Of a stretch of 64,000 nt of DNA, positions 8,363 through 16,670 are shown piece by piece (within the stretch, counting starts at the first letter, position 1; each line of letters opens with the position of its first letter). The stretch is from Amycolatopsis bartoniae (GTDB lineage: Bacteria; Actinomycetota; Actinomycetes; Mycobacteriales; Pseudonocardiaceae): positions 129,501 through 193,500 of the forward strand of contig NZ_JACHWH010000003.1 in NCBI RefSeq assembly GCF_014191255.1, given 5' to 3'. The notes under the pieces are model-generated. The model was not told the origin of the DNA and made no database searches. It saw only the letters and a list, made by a program, of their open reading frames with translations. The position numbers and the translations under genes are program-made.

Positions 8363-9664
8363 TGTGGGATTCTCCATCAGTGGGGTTCCGGTGGCTGTGG
8401 ACGTCGTCGGCGATGTCGAACCTCGCGGACGGCGTGCTGAAGGTCGGGCTGCCGCTCGTGGCGGTGGGCCAGACGCGCTCACCGGTGCTGATCGCCGGGC
8501 TGACGTTCGCGTTCACCGTGCCGTGGCTGCTGTTCGCGTTGCCCGCCGGCGCGCTCGCCGACCGCTGCGACCGCCGCCGGCGCGCTCGCCGACCGCTGCG
8601 ACCGCCGCCGGCTGATGCTCGCCGCGAACCTCGTCCGGGCCGGGCTGCTCGCGGCGCTCGTGCTCGCGACGCTGTCGTCGGCCACCTCGATCTGGCTGCT
8701 CTACGTGGTCGCGTTCGGCGCGGGAACAGCTGAGACCTGTTACGACACCGCGGCGCAGGCGATCGTCCCGCAGCTGGTCGCGCCCGAACGGTTGTCGCGC
8801 GCGAACGGGCGTCTGTACGCCGCCGAGCTGACCGCCAACGAGCTTGTCGGGCCGCCGCTCGCCGGGTTCCTGGTCGCCGCGGGAGTGCTCACCGTCGTCG
8901 TGGCCCCGGCACTGCTGTGGCTGCTGGCGGTCGCGGCGCTGCTGTTCGTCCGCGGCGCCTTCCGCGTCGACGCGGGAAAACCGCGAGTCGCCGAGGGCCT
9001 GCGGTTCGTGTGGCGGCACCGGGTTCTGCGGACGTTCACGGTGGTGGTCGGGGTGTTCAACTTCGCCAGCAGCGGCACGCAGGCGATCCTCGTCCTGTAC
9101 GTCGTGGGGCCGGGCTCGGTGCTGGGGCTGGATGAGCGGGCCTACGGCTGGCTCGTCACCGCGCCTGCCGCCGGCAGCCTGCTCGGTGCGGTCTTGGCCG
9201 AACGCGTGGAACGCCGTTTCGGCCGTGCCCGTCCGTTGCTCGTCTCCTTCGGCTGCGCCGCGGCCACGCTCGCCGTGCCCGCGTTCGCGCCCGATCCCTT
9301 CGCGATCGCCGCGGCGTACTTCCTTTGTGGCGCAACGCTGATCATCGCCAACGTCGTCACCGTCTCGCTGCGGCAGACCCTCGCGCCCGCGGAGTTGCTG
9401 GGGCGCGTCGGCAGCTCGCACCGGCTCGTCGCCTACGGGACCAAACCCCTGGGCGCGCTCGCGGCCGGTGCGCTGGCACCGGCGCTCGGGTTGCGCGGCA
9501 CCTTCGCCGTGCTGGGGTTGCTCGCCCTCGCCGCCTCGGCGCCGCTCCTGCGGCTGCGCGAGGACGAACTCCTCAGCCCACCTCCAGTTTCGCCGCCCCC
9601 AGGCGCAGGACGCCGTCGTCCAGCGGGGTGCACCGGACGCCGCCGTGGCCGCGGAGGGCCTTGA
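8344..9664 (+). pseudogene. MFS exporter, frameshifted by a 31-bp tandem duplication
   Basis: An MFS transporter of the EntS-like drug/siderophore exporter type, with NLADGVLKVGLPLVAV near the start and LPAGALADRCDRRR as the loop 2-3 motif. Reading is intact to about 8590 but then shifts, because a 31-base unit (8550-8580) is repeated exactly at 8581-8611. Removing one copy restores one frame of 429 residues continuing MLAANLVRAGLL. ATG 8344, ATG 8362 or GTG 8380 could be the start, the last placing it after the operator. The second part (from 8615) may be made alone but would lack the first helices. A related intact exporter lies at 23946-25160. The frame runs 92 bp into the convergent MOSC gene. 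Confidence 0.85.
8543..8612 (+). repeat. 31-bp tandem duplication inside MFS gene
   Basis: Period-31 repetition holds across 70 bases (about 2.3 copies), with two exact units at 8550-8580 and 8581-8611. The unit length is not a multiple of three, so it breaks the reading frame. Slippage could add or remove a copy. Confidence 0.95.
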
Positions 9665-10073
9665 ACGCGCCGGGGGCCAGGACGGCGTCCATCCACGCGC
9701 ACGGGTGAGCCGGGCGGTGCGCCTGGAAACGCACCGGGCCGTCGCCGGAGTCGAGGCTGAACACCGCGCCCGCCTGCCCGCGCCGCGCGGCGAGGTCGTC
9801 GACCGGGAAGCCGCGCAGCACGATGTTGCGCCGCGCCAGCAACGGGTCCGGCCGGCCCAGCCCGTCCAGCGACTCGGCGGCGAACACGGTCACCGCCGCG
9901 GTGCGGTGCGCGGGGCGGTTGAAAAAGCGGTCTCCGACCAGGCCGAGACCCGCGCGCACGGTCACGGACTCGACACCGGCACCCGCGGGATCGGGGCGCG
10001 GCCCGTCCGCCGGGCGGCCCTCGAAGGCGTGCACCGGCGAGACGAGCAGCGCCACGATCTCGACCTCGGCCAC
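9573..10073 (-). CDS. MOSC domain-containing protein
   Basis: A 166-residue stand-alone MOSC (molybdenum cofactor sulfurase C-terminal) protein. VTVRAGLGLVGDRFF near residue 37 and HPCAWMDAV near 125, holding the conserved Cys, are the hallmark elements. Such small proteins are thought to bind sulfurated metal ligands or molybdopterin-type cofactors; the exact role is unknown. It lies 16 bp after the LysE-type exporter gene and is probably cotranscribed. Its 3' end overlaps the convergent broken MFS frame. Confidence 0.9.
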   Translation of the reverse strand: MAEVEIVALLVSPVHAFEGRPADGPRPDPAGAGVESVTVRAGLGLVGDRFFNRPAHRTAAVTVFAAESLDGLGRPDPLLARRNIVLRGFPVDDLAARRGQAGAVFSLDSGDGPVRFQAHRPAHPCAWMDAVLAPGAFKALRGHGGVRCTPLDDGVLRLGAAKLEVG

Positions 10074-10089
10074 CTCCCCACGGTACGGC

Positions 10090-10698
10090 TCAGGCGGTGG
10101 CCAGCAGCGTGCCGCCGACGGTGAGCATCGTCGCCGCGACCAGCCCGTCCAGCAGCCGCCACGACGACGGGCGCGAGAAGAACCCGGTGAGCAGGCGCGC
10201 GCCGAAACCGATCGCCACGAACCAGCACAGGCTCGCCAGCGCCGCGCCCAGGCCGAACTCCCAGCGCAGGCTCCCGTGCGTCGCGGCGACGGACCCGAGC
10301 AGCAGCACGGTGTCGAGGTAGACGTTCGGGTTGAGCCAGGTCATCGTCAGGCATGTCAGCGCGGCCCGGCGGCCGGACACCGCCGTACCGACGGTGGTCA
10401 GTGCGGCGGGTCGGAACAACCGGCGCGCGGCCAGCAGCCCGTAGCAGATCAGGAACAGGCCGCCGACGATCCCGACCACGGTCAGCGCGGTCGGCCGCGC
10501 CCGCACGAGCGAGCCGACCCCGGCGACACCGAGCGCGATCAGGATCGCGTCCGACGCCGCGCAGATCGTGACCACCAGCGGGACCGACTCGCGGCGGATG
10601 CCCTGCCGCAGCACGAACGCGTTCTGGGCCCCGATGACGACGATGAGCGAGAGACCGGTGCCGAACCCGGAGGCGACGGCGAGCAGAAGCGGTGGCAC
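10090..10698 (-). CDS. LysE/ArgO family amino acid exporter
   Basis: A 202-residue inner-membrane protein with about six hydrophobic segments. The N-terminal signature GLSLIVVIGAQNAFVLRQGI and the central TWLNPNVYLDTVLLLG are diagnostic for LysE/ArgO exporters of basic amino acids. It is divergent from a LysR-type gene 66 bp away, the standard arrangement for lysE-lysG or argO-argP, so export is probably induced by high Lys or Arg. Confidence 0.93.
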   Translation of the reverse strand: MPPLLLAVASGFGTGLSLIVVIGAQNAFVLRQGIRRESVPLVVTICAASDAILIALGVAGVGSLVRARPTALTVVGIVGGLFLICYGLLAARRLFRPAALTTVGTAVSGRRAALTCLTMTWLNPNVYLDTVLLLGSVAATHGSLRWEFGLGAALASLCWFVAIGFGARLLTGFFSRPSSWRLLDGLVAATMLTVGGTLLATA

Positions 10699-10764
10699 GC
10701 CTCCGAGGTTATGGACGGGCTTGTCAACAGTCCAGCTAAGGATTCTTACGTATCATTAGCGCTC
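10699..10764. promoter_or_regulatory. Divergent lysE/lysR-type control region
   Basis: A 66-base spacer unusually rich in A and T for this genome (GATTCTTACGTATCATTA near 10741-10758). It should hold both promoters and the LysR-type binding site; no exact boundaries can be given. Confidence 0.45.
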
Positions 10765-11661
10765 GTGACGTTACCGCTGGATCAGGTCCGCACGTTGCTC
10801 GCCGTCGTCGACGAGGGCACCTTCGACGCGGCCGCGGCGGCGCTGCACGTCACGCCGTCCGCAGTGAGCCAGCGGGTGAAGGCGCTGGAGCAGGGCACCG
10901 GCCGGGTCCTGCTGCTGCGCACGAAACCCGTGCGGCTGACCGAATCCGGGGAGGTCGTGGTGCGGCTGGCCCGCCAGCTGGCGCAGCTGGAACGCGACGC
11001 GCGGCGGGAGCTGGGACTGGCGCACGCGGGGGAGCCGGCGACGCTGCCGATCGCGGTGAACGCGGACTCGCTGGCCACCTGGTTCCTGCCCGCGCTCACC
11101 CGCGTGCCGCCGGAGCTGCGCATCTGCTTCGAGCTGCACCGCGAGGACGAGGAGCACACGACGACGCTGCTGCGGGAGGGGCTCGTGATGGCGGCGGTGA
11201 CGTCGTCGCCGGACCCGGTGCAGGGCTGCTCGGTGACCGCGCTCGGGTCGATGCGCTACCTGCCGTCGGCGAGCCCGGACTTCGCCGCCACCTGGCTGGA
11301 CCGGCCACTGCGCGACGCACTCGGCGAGGTTCCGGTGGTCGTGTTCGACCGGCGCGACGGCCTGCAGGACAGGTTCGCGCGCGACCTGACCGGCCGGGAC
11401 GCCGGCCCGCTGCGGCACTACGTCCCGTCGTCGGAGGGGTACGTCGACGCGGTCGCGGCGGGCATGGGGTGGGGGCTGGTGCCGAGCGCGCAGGCGGAAC
11501 CGCGGCTGCGGAACGGCACGCTGGTGCTGCTCGATTCCGGACGCGTGATCGACGTGCCGCTGTACTGGCAGCAGTGGAAGCTGCACTCCCCGGCGCTGGC
11601 CGCCGCGGCGGACGCGGTGCGAGAGGCGGCACGGGAGTCGCTGACTGCTCCATCCGGATGA
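10765..11661 (+). CDS. LysR-family regulator, LysG/ArgP type
   Basis: A 298-residue LysR regulator starting at GTG 10765. The N-terminal winged helix reads LDQVRTLLAVVDEGTFDAAA and TPSAVSQRVKALEQ, and the effector domain begins near residue 90 (LPIAVNADSLATWFLPAL), characteristic of the ArgP/IciA/LysG subfamily that senses lysine or arginine. The frame is open far upstream but only this part is coding. Being divergent from the LysE/ArgO exporter gene, it is very likely its activator. Confidence 0.92.
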   Translation: MTLPLDQVRTLLAVVDEGTFDAAAAALHVTPSAVSQRVKALEQGTGRVLLLRTKPVRLTESGEVVVRLARQLAQLERDARRELGLAHAGEPATLPIAVNADSLATWFLPALTRVPPELRICFELHREDEEHTTTLLREGLVMAAVTSSPDPVQGCSVTALGSMRYLPSASPDFAATWLDRPLRDALGEVPVVVFDRRDGLQDRFARDLTGRDAGPLRHYVPSSEGYVDAVAAGMGWGLVPSAQAEPRLRNGTLVLLDSGRVIDVPLYWQQWKLHSPALAAAADAVREAARESLTAPSG

Positions 11662-11664
11662 CAA

Positions 11665-11698
11665 CCGCAGAGGAGCATTTGCAGAGAACTCTCTGCGG
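11665..11698. promoter_or_regulatory. Nested palindromes upstream of ArsR-type gene
   Basis: Two inverted repeats share this stretch: CCGCAGAG (11665-11672) with CTCTGCGG (11691-11698), and GCAGAGA (11681-11687) with TCTCTGC (11690-11696). They lie 15 bp before the ArsR-type start codon and overlap where a promoter is expected, so an autoregulatory operator is likely. Confidence 0.6.
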
Positions 11699-11712
11699 TC
11701 TACGGTCCGGTC

Positions 11713-12294
11713 ATGGCCGCTGGACCACAGCCGAGGATGGACAAGCGGATGCTGCGCGCGCTCGCGCACCCGCTCCGGCTCCGGCTGCTCGACCTGCTCC
11801 GAGCCGACGGCCCCGCCACGGCGACCGGGCTGGGGCGTCGCGTGGGGGAGAGCTCCGGCACCACCAGCTGGCACCTGCGCCAGCTCGCCGAAGCCGGGCT
11901 CGTCGTCGAGGACACCGGACGCGGCAGCAGGCGCGAACGGTGGTGGCGGGCGGCGCAGGAGCGATTGCACATGCGCGCCAAGGACTTCATCGACGACCCC
12001 GAGCTGGCGGGGCCGCTCGACGCCTACCTGCACGCCCTCGTCGAGCAGCGGTACCAGGCGGAGACCCGGTTCGTCGCCGAGCTGCCCGAATGGATCGAGG
12101 ACTGGCACGACAAGGCGACCTTCAGCGACGGGCGCCTCTCGCTGACTCCGGACGAGGCGGCAGCGCTGAGCGACGAGATCCTGCAGGTCGTCGAGCGCTA
12201 CCGGCGGGACCGCCGTCCCGATGACGCCACGGTGGTCTTCCACTGGGCGGCGTTCCCCCGGCGGTCCTTCCCCGGCGAAGCCGACAATGACTAG
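11713..12294 (+). CDS. ArsR/HTH-20 family transcriptional regulator
   Basis: A 193-residue winged-helix regulator. LRALAHPLRLRLLDLL (about 14-29) and SGTTSWHLRQLAEAGLV are the recognition region. The longer C-terminal part (YRRDRRPDDATVVFHW) is typical of the HTH-20 subgroup that often pairs with MFS exporters in actinomycetes. No metal-binding Cys pair is visible. Palindromes at 11665-11698 suggest autorepression. A tiny open frame overlaps its stop codon; no exporter gene follows. Confidence 0.88.
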   Translation: MAAGPQPRMDKRMLRALAHPLRLRLLDLLRADGPATATGLGRRVGESSGTTSWHLRQLAEAGLVVEDTGRGSRRERWWRAAQERLHMRAKDFIDDPELAGPLDAYLHALVEQRYQAETRFVAELPEWIEDWHDKATFSDGRLSLTPDEAAALSDEILQVVERYRRDRRPDDATVVFHWAAFPRRSFPGEADND

Positions 12295-12466
12295 GGGGCC
12301 GACGATGGTGCACTTCCTGATGGCCGAAGCGCTGGTGCACGACCGGGAGCGGGAGCTGCGCCGGACCGCGGCGCGCCCGCGCACGACGCTCGCCGCGCGG
12401 CGGCGCCGGTTCGGCTGGAAGCTCGTCGACGTCGGGCTCAGGCTCGCGCTCAGCCCGCAGCGCTGA
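12287..12466 (+). CDS. Small basic protein coupled to the ArsR gene
   Basis: A 59-residue frame whose ATG overlaps the last 8 bases of the regulator gene. A second ATG at 12305 gives 53 residues (MVHFLMAEAL). It is Arg-rich, with a predicted helix (ALVHDRERELRRTAARP) followed by a basic stretch. Small proteins of this kind often follow regulators in actinomycetes. No function is known. Confidence 0.5.
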   Translation: MTRGPTMVHFLMAEALVHDRERELRRTAARPRTTLAARRRRFGWKLVDVGLRLALSPQR

Positions 12467-12654
12467 CCACTGTGGACTCTGGGTCCAGCATCTTGACGCG
12501 ATTTTGTGTGTGCGAAAGGTCACCGGGCAACGCGTTGTCAGCCTTTCGAGCGGACGGCTAGCCTTCCGCCGTACCGACGCGGCACGGGTGCCGCCGTCTC
12601 TGGCCGTTTCTGGCGTTCATCCTCCATCGTCGCAGCTCGAGTCTGGAGAGGACT

Positions 12655-14019
12655 GTGCAGTTCACCGAGCTTTCCGGTTATCGCGTCCGTCCCGGCGCTT
12701 GCACGGTGTTGCGTCCGTTCCTCCGGCCGGGCGGCACGAACGTGGTCGCCGACCCCCGGCCCGCGGCCTACGTCCAGGAGGCCCACCTCCGCGTCGCCCA
12801 CGCCCGCCGGGCCGCGGGTGAGGCCGCGGCGTCCTGGCTCGGCACCGCCTTCGAGCTGCCCGGCCGACCCGACATCGCCGCGCTGCAACGGGCTCTGCTC
12901 GGCTGGATCGACCGGCACGAGACGCTGCGCAGCGTCCTGTCCTGCACCGAGGACGGCGTCTTCCGCAGGACGCTGCCGCCGGGTGAGGTGGGACTGGCCA
13001 GGCAGGACCTCGGCCGCTTCGACACCGGTGAGCTGGCTTCCCGGCTGGAGGACCTCTTCGACGCCGAGACCGACCCCCTCACGTGGCCTTCGTACGTCTT
13101 CGCCGTGGTGTCCCACGACGACTCGTTCACCGTCTACGTGAGCCTCGATCACTCCAATGTGGACGGATACAGCGTCCTCATGATCGCGCGGGAGGTCAGC
13201 GACCTGTACCGCGCGGAGACCTCCGGCAGTCCCGTGGCGCTCGGCTCCGTCGGCAGCTACGTCGACTTCGCCAGCGCCGAACGGCGTTCGGCGCGCCGGG
13301 TGCTCGCCGACCACCAGGCGGTCGCCGCGTGGCGGAACTTCCTGCTGTCGCACGGCGGCGAACTGCCCGCCTTCCCGGTGTCACTCGGGGCCGCGCCGCA
13401 GACCGGCACCTGCCGGATGCTGCTGGACGCCGAAGAGGCGTCCGCGCTCGAAGCCCGCAGCCGCGCGCACGGCGGCTCGTTCATGACCGGGAGCCTCGCG
13501 TGCCTGGCGCTGGCGGCCAGGGCCGAATGCGGGAGCGGGGTGTTCGGCGCGCTGATGTCGATGCACACCCGCAGCGCGGTGGAGTGGGCCGAGTCGCTGG
13601 GCTGGTACGTCGGGCTCGTGCCACTGCGCGTCGCCGTCGGCCCGGCGGATGACTTCCCGGGCGTGCTCGCCGCGGTGACCGCGCAGACCCGCGCGGCGAA
13701 GACCATGGCGGCGATCCCGTTCGAGCGCATCGCCGAACTGCTCGGCCGCGACCTCACGCCCCGTTTCGTACTGTCCTACATGGACCTGCGCCGGGTGCCG
13801 GGCGCCGACCGGTGGGCCGACTGGAAGGCCGCCGCGTTGCGCTCGCGCAGCCCGCACGCGGACGAGGTCTACCTGTGGCTGATCCGGTCGCACGAAGGAC
13901 TGCGGCTTTCCGCGCGGTATCCGGACACCCCGGCGGCGCGGACCGTGCTGGCGCGTTACTTCGACCGCGTGGCCGGGGTGCTGCGCGCGTCCGCGCCCGT
14001 GCCGCAGCCGGCCGGATGA
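12655..14019 (+). CDS. PapA-like acyltransferase (condensation-domain protein) 1
   Basis: A 454-residue stand-alone condensation-fold protein resembling mycobacterial PapA1/PapA2 acyltransferases that esterify trehalose lipids. The catalytic HxxxDG motif is seen as DHSNVDGYS with His166 and Asp170. N-terminal LSGYRVRPG, central FELPGRPDIAALQ and C-terminal YPDTPAARTVLARYF match the Pap layout. The start is GTG 12655 behind GGAGAGGA. No signal peptide, carrier protein or adenylation domain is nearby. It is followed 16 bp later by a paralogue, so the two probably act on the same lipid or metabolite; donor and acceptor are unknown. Confidence 0.85.
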   Translation: MQFTELSGYRVRPGACTVLRPFLRPGGTNVVADPRPAAYVQEAHLRVAHARRAAGEAAASWLGTAFELPGRPDIAALQRALLGWIDRHETLRSVLSCTEDGVFRRTLPPGEVGLARQDLGRFDTGELASRLEDLFDAETDPLTWPSYVFAVVSHDDSFTVYVSLDHSNVDGYSVLMIAREVSDLYRAETSGSPVALGSVGSYVDFASAERRSARRVLADHQAVAAWRNFLLSHGGELPAFPVSLGAAPQTGTCRMLLDAEEASALEARSRAHGGSFMTGSLACLALAARAECGSGVFGALMSMHTRSAVEWAESLGWYVGLVPLRVAVGPADDFPGVLAAVTAQTRAAKTMAAIPFERIAELLGRDLTPRFVLSYMDLRRVPGADRWADWKAAALRSRSPHADEVYLWLIRSHEGLRLSARYPDTPAARTVLARYFDRVAGVLRASAPVPQPAG

Positions 14020-14035
14020 GGAAGGGGACGCACCG

Positions 14036-15415
14036 ATGCTGATGACGACGATCACCGGCTACCGGCCCGAGCCCGGCAGGCTGGTGGAGTTCCGGGCGAC
14101 GGCGGCGGCCGACCGGGTCACCGGGGAACCGCTGTCGTACCTGCAGGAGAACCACGTGCGGCGGCTGCTGGCGAACCGGGCGGCGGGCCGGGCGCAGTCG
14201 CCGTGGCTGGCGACGGTGTTCGACCTGCCGGGGGAGTTCCGGCCGGACGCGATGACGGCGGCGCTGGAGAAGTGGCTCGAACGGCATCCGAGCCTGCTCA
14301 CGTACTTCTCCCTCGGCGACGGTGGGCTGCGGCGGCACACCGTGGTCCCGGCGGGCCTGGAAACCGTTGCGGTGGGCGAGGTCGCGGACATTCCCGGCTA
14401 CCTGCACGAGCGGTTCGACGAGGGCACGGATCCCCTGAGCTGGCCGCCGTTCGTCGCGGGCGCGATCGTGCGCGAGGACAGTGCGACGGTCTACTACGCC
14501 GTGGACCACAGCCACACCGACGGCTATTCGGTGATGCTGGTGTTCGCGGAGCTGCGAGCGCTGTACGAGGCCGAAGTGACGGGCATTCCGGCGGTGCTGC
14601 CCGAAGTAGGATCCTATGTGGACGCTTGTGTGCAGGAGCGCGCGCTGGCCGCGGAGCTGACGCTGGAGTCGCCGGAAGCGCGTCAGTGGCTGGACTTCTG
14701 GCTTTCCGGGCCGCCGCCCGCGTTTCCGCTGGAGCTCGACGTCGAGCCGGGACGGTTCTACTCCAGCGCCGCGCTGGACGCCGACGTGTTCGACGCGGCC
14801 GAGGCGGAGCGGTTTTCCCGCGCCTGCAAGGAAAATGGGGCGGGTTTCTCAGCGGGATGGCTGACGGCGCTGGCGATCACGGCGTACGAGCTGGCCGGGG
14901 TGGAGCAGCATCGCGGGCTGGCGGTGGTGCACACGCGGGACGAGCCGCGGTGGCAGTCGGCGCAGGGCTGGTTCATCAACCTGGGGCCGGTGGCGTTCCC
15001 GGTGGCGGGGCGCGAGTTCGGGTCGGTGGTGGCCGGCGCGCAGGCGGCGTTCGACCGGGCGCAGAGCCTGGCGCGGGTGTCGCTGCTGCGGGTCGCGGAG
15101 CTGCTGCCGGGCCTGGACCCGCAGGGGGACGCGGCCGCCGTGCCGCCGATGGTGTCCTATTTGGACATGCGGCACGCGCCGGGCGCACGGGAGTGGGCGT
15201 CGTCGAACGTGACGGCGCTGGTGGGCCCCGGCCAGACGGCGGACGTATCGATGTGGCTGAACCGCCTCGCCGAGCGGACGTACCTGAAGGCGCAGTACCC
15301 GGACACACCGGCAGCGCGCACGGCGGTGCCCCGGTACGTGACGCACCTGGTGGAGGTGCTGCGCGAGATCGCCCGCACAGGCGGTTACCGGCTCAAGCAC
15401 CCGGCGTGGTTGTGA
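14036..15415 (+). CDS. PapA-like acyltransferase (condensation-domain protein) 2
   Basis: A 459-residue paralogue of the preceding gene. It shares GYRPEPGRLVEF at the N-terminus, VFDLPGEF near residue 61, the catalytic motif VDHSHTDGYS (His158, Asp162), and VSMWLNRLAERTYLKAQYPD near the C-terminus. The last resembles the PapA2 sequence around its C-terminal strand. It starts at ATG 14036 (or ATG 14042) behind GAGGAAGGGG. The pair looks like an old tandem duplication with clear divergence, as in PapA1/PapA2 where each adds a different acyl group. The acyl source is not encoded in the window. Confidence 0.85.
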   Translation: MLMTTITGYRPEPGRLVEFRATAAADRVTGEPLSYLQENHVRRLLANRAAGRAQSPWLATVFDLPGEFRPDAMTAALEKWLERHPSLLTYFSLGDGGLRRHTVVPAGLETVAVGEVADIPGYLHERFDEGTDPLSWPPFVAGAIVREDSATVYYAVDHSHTDGYSVMLVFAELRALYEAEVTGIPAVLPEVGSYVDACVQERALAAELTLESPEARQWLDFWLSGPPPAFPLELDVEPGRFYSSAALDADVFDAAEAERFSRACKENGAGFSAGWLTALAITAYELAGVEQHRGLAVVHTRDEPRWQSAQGWFINLGPVAFPVAGREFGSVVAGAQAAFDRAQSLARVSLLRVAELLPGLDPQGDAAAVPPMVSYLDMRHAPGAREWASSNVTALVGPGQTADVSMWLNRLAERTYLKAQYPDTPAARTAVPRYVTHLVEVLREIARTGGYRLKHPAWL

Positions 15416-15428
15416 GCCTGGAAACCGC

Positions 15429-16661
15429 TCACCGCAGCGGAAAACCCAGTGCCCGCCCGCCTTCGCGGAGTTCCTCCCGGGCGTCCGGGTGGGCGACGTG
15501 GTCCACGATCTCCTGCGCCTGGCTCACGGCGTCCCGGCCCCAGATCGTCGCCGTGCCCTGTTCGCTCACGATGTAGCTGTGCTGGAACGACGTGACCGGG
15601 CCGGTGAGGCGCGGCACCACCGTCGACACGTCCGCCTTCGGGTGCCACGACGGCAGCGCGATGATCGCGTGCCCGCCCGGTGAATGCAGCGCCCCGACGA
15701 CGAAGTCCGTCTGCCCGCCGAAGCCCGAGTACACCACCCCGCGCACGCGCCCGGCGTTCGCCTGCGCGTAGAGATCCACCTGCAGCGCGCTGTTGACCGA
15801 AACGAGCGCCGGCTGCCGCGCGATCAGGCCCGGATCGTTCGTCTTCTCCGTGCGCAGCATCCGCACCCGCGGGTTGCGGTCGACCCAGTCGTACAGCTCG
15901 GCGCTGCCGAACACGAACGAAGCCGTCACCGGCACCGACGGATCCAGCGCACCGGCTTTCTCCAGCGCCGGCACACCGTCGCTGAACATCTCCGACCACA
16001 CCTTCAGCCCGCGCCGTCCGGTGAGCGCGGCCAGCGTCGCGTCCGGCACCGCGCCGATGCCGAGCTGCAGCGTCGCCCCGTCGGGCACCAGCTCCGCCAC
16101 CCGCGCACCGATCCGCGCCGACACCTCACCGGGAGGACGCGGGACCGGGCTCGCCAGCGGTTCGTCGACCTCGACGGCGTAGTCGACCTCGTCCAGCGTC
16201 AGCACGGCGTCGCCGAAGGTGTAGGGCATCCGCGGGTTCACCTGCGCCACCACGAGACCGCCGCGCGCCCGCACCGCCTCCACGGCGGCGGGCAGGAGGT
16301 TCACCTCGGTGCCGAGCGAAACCGTGCCGTCGCGGGGCACGGACGTGTGCAGCAGCACCACATCGGGCGGCAGCGTTTCCTTGAGCAGCTGCGGAACCAG
16401 CGACAGCCGCGACGGGAAGTACCGCAGCCCGGGCTTCCCGCGCATCCCCGGGCCGACGAACGGTGTCTCCAGCGTGACTCCGTCGCGGTCCGGGATGCCG
16501 CGCTGCGCGTTGAGCATGAAGAGCCGGTACTCGCCGACGGCCGAGTCGAGGATCGCGAGGGTGCGCGCCGGGGTCGCGAAGTTGCCCGCCGCCACCACCC
16601 GCGGCACCCCGGGCACCCCGGCGAGGGTCGCGGCCAGCTGGGACTCGGAGATCGTGCGCAC
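15429..16661 (-). CDS. Acetyl-CoA hydrolase/4-hydroxybutyrate CoA-transferase family protein
   Basis: A 410-residue class I-type CoA-transferase of the Cat1/AbfT group. LQLGIGAVPDATL (about 198-210) binds CoA, and Glu224 in WSEMFSDGV is at the position of the catalytic glutamate that forms the glutamyl-CoA intermediate. The C-terminal half has YSGFGGQTDFVVGALHSPGG, also a family signature. It would move CoA between acetyl-CoA and a short acid. GTG start at 16661, 9 bp after the M20 amidohydrolase gene, so the two are cotranscribed. The substrate acid is unknown. Confidence 0.88.
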   Translation of the reverse strand: MRTISESQLAATLAGVPGVPRVVAAGNFATPARTLAILDSAVGEYRLFMLNAQRGIPDRDGVTLETPFVGPGMRGKPGLRYFPSRLSLVPQLLKETLPPDVVLLHTSVPRDGTVSLGTEVNLLPAAVEAVRARGGLVVAQVNPRMPYTFGDAVLTLDEVDYAVEVDEPLASPVPRPPGEVSARIGARVAELVPDGATLQLGIGAVPDATLAALTGRRGLKVWSEMFSDGVPALEKAGALDPSVPVTASFVFGSAELYDWVDRNPRVRMLRTEKTNDPGLIARQPALVSVNSALQVDLYAQANAGRVRGVVYSGFGGQTDFVVGALHSPGGHAIIALPSWHPKADVSTVVPRLTGPVTSFQHSYIVSEQGTATIWGRDAVSQAQEIVDHVAHPDAREELREGGRALGFPLR

Positions 16662-16670
16662 GTCCCATTC

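Noticed and set aside
12655..15415. Possible nonribosomal peptide synthetase cluster because of two condensation domains
   Set aside because: No adenylation or carrier domain, thioesterase or tailoring gene is nearby, and full-length similarity is to Pap acyltransferases.
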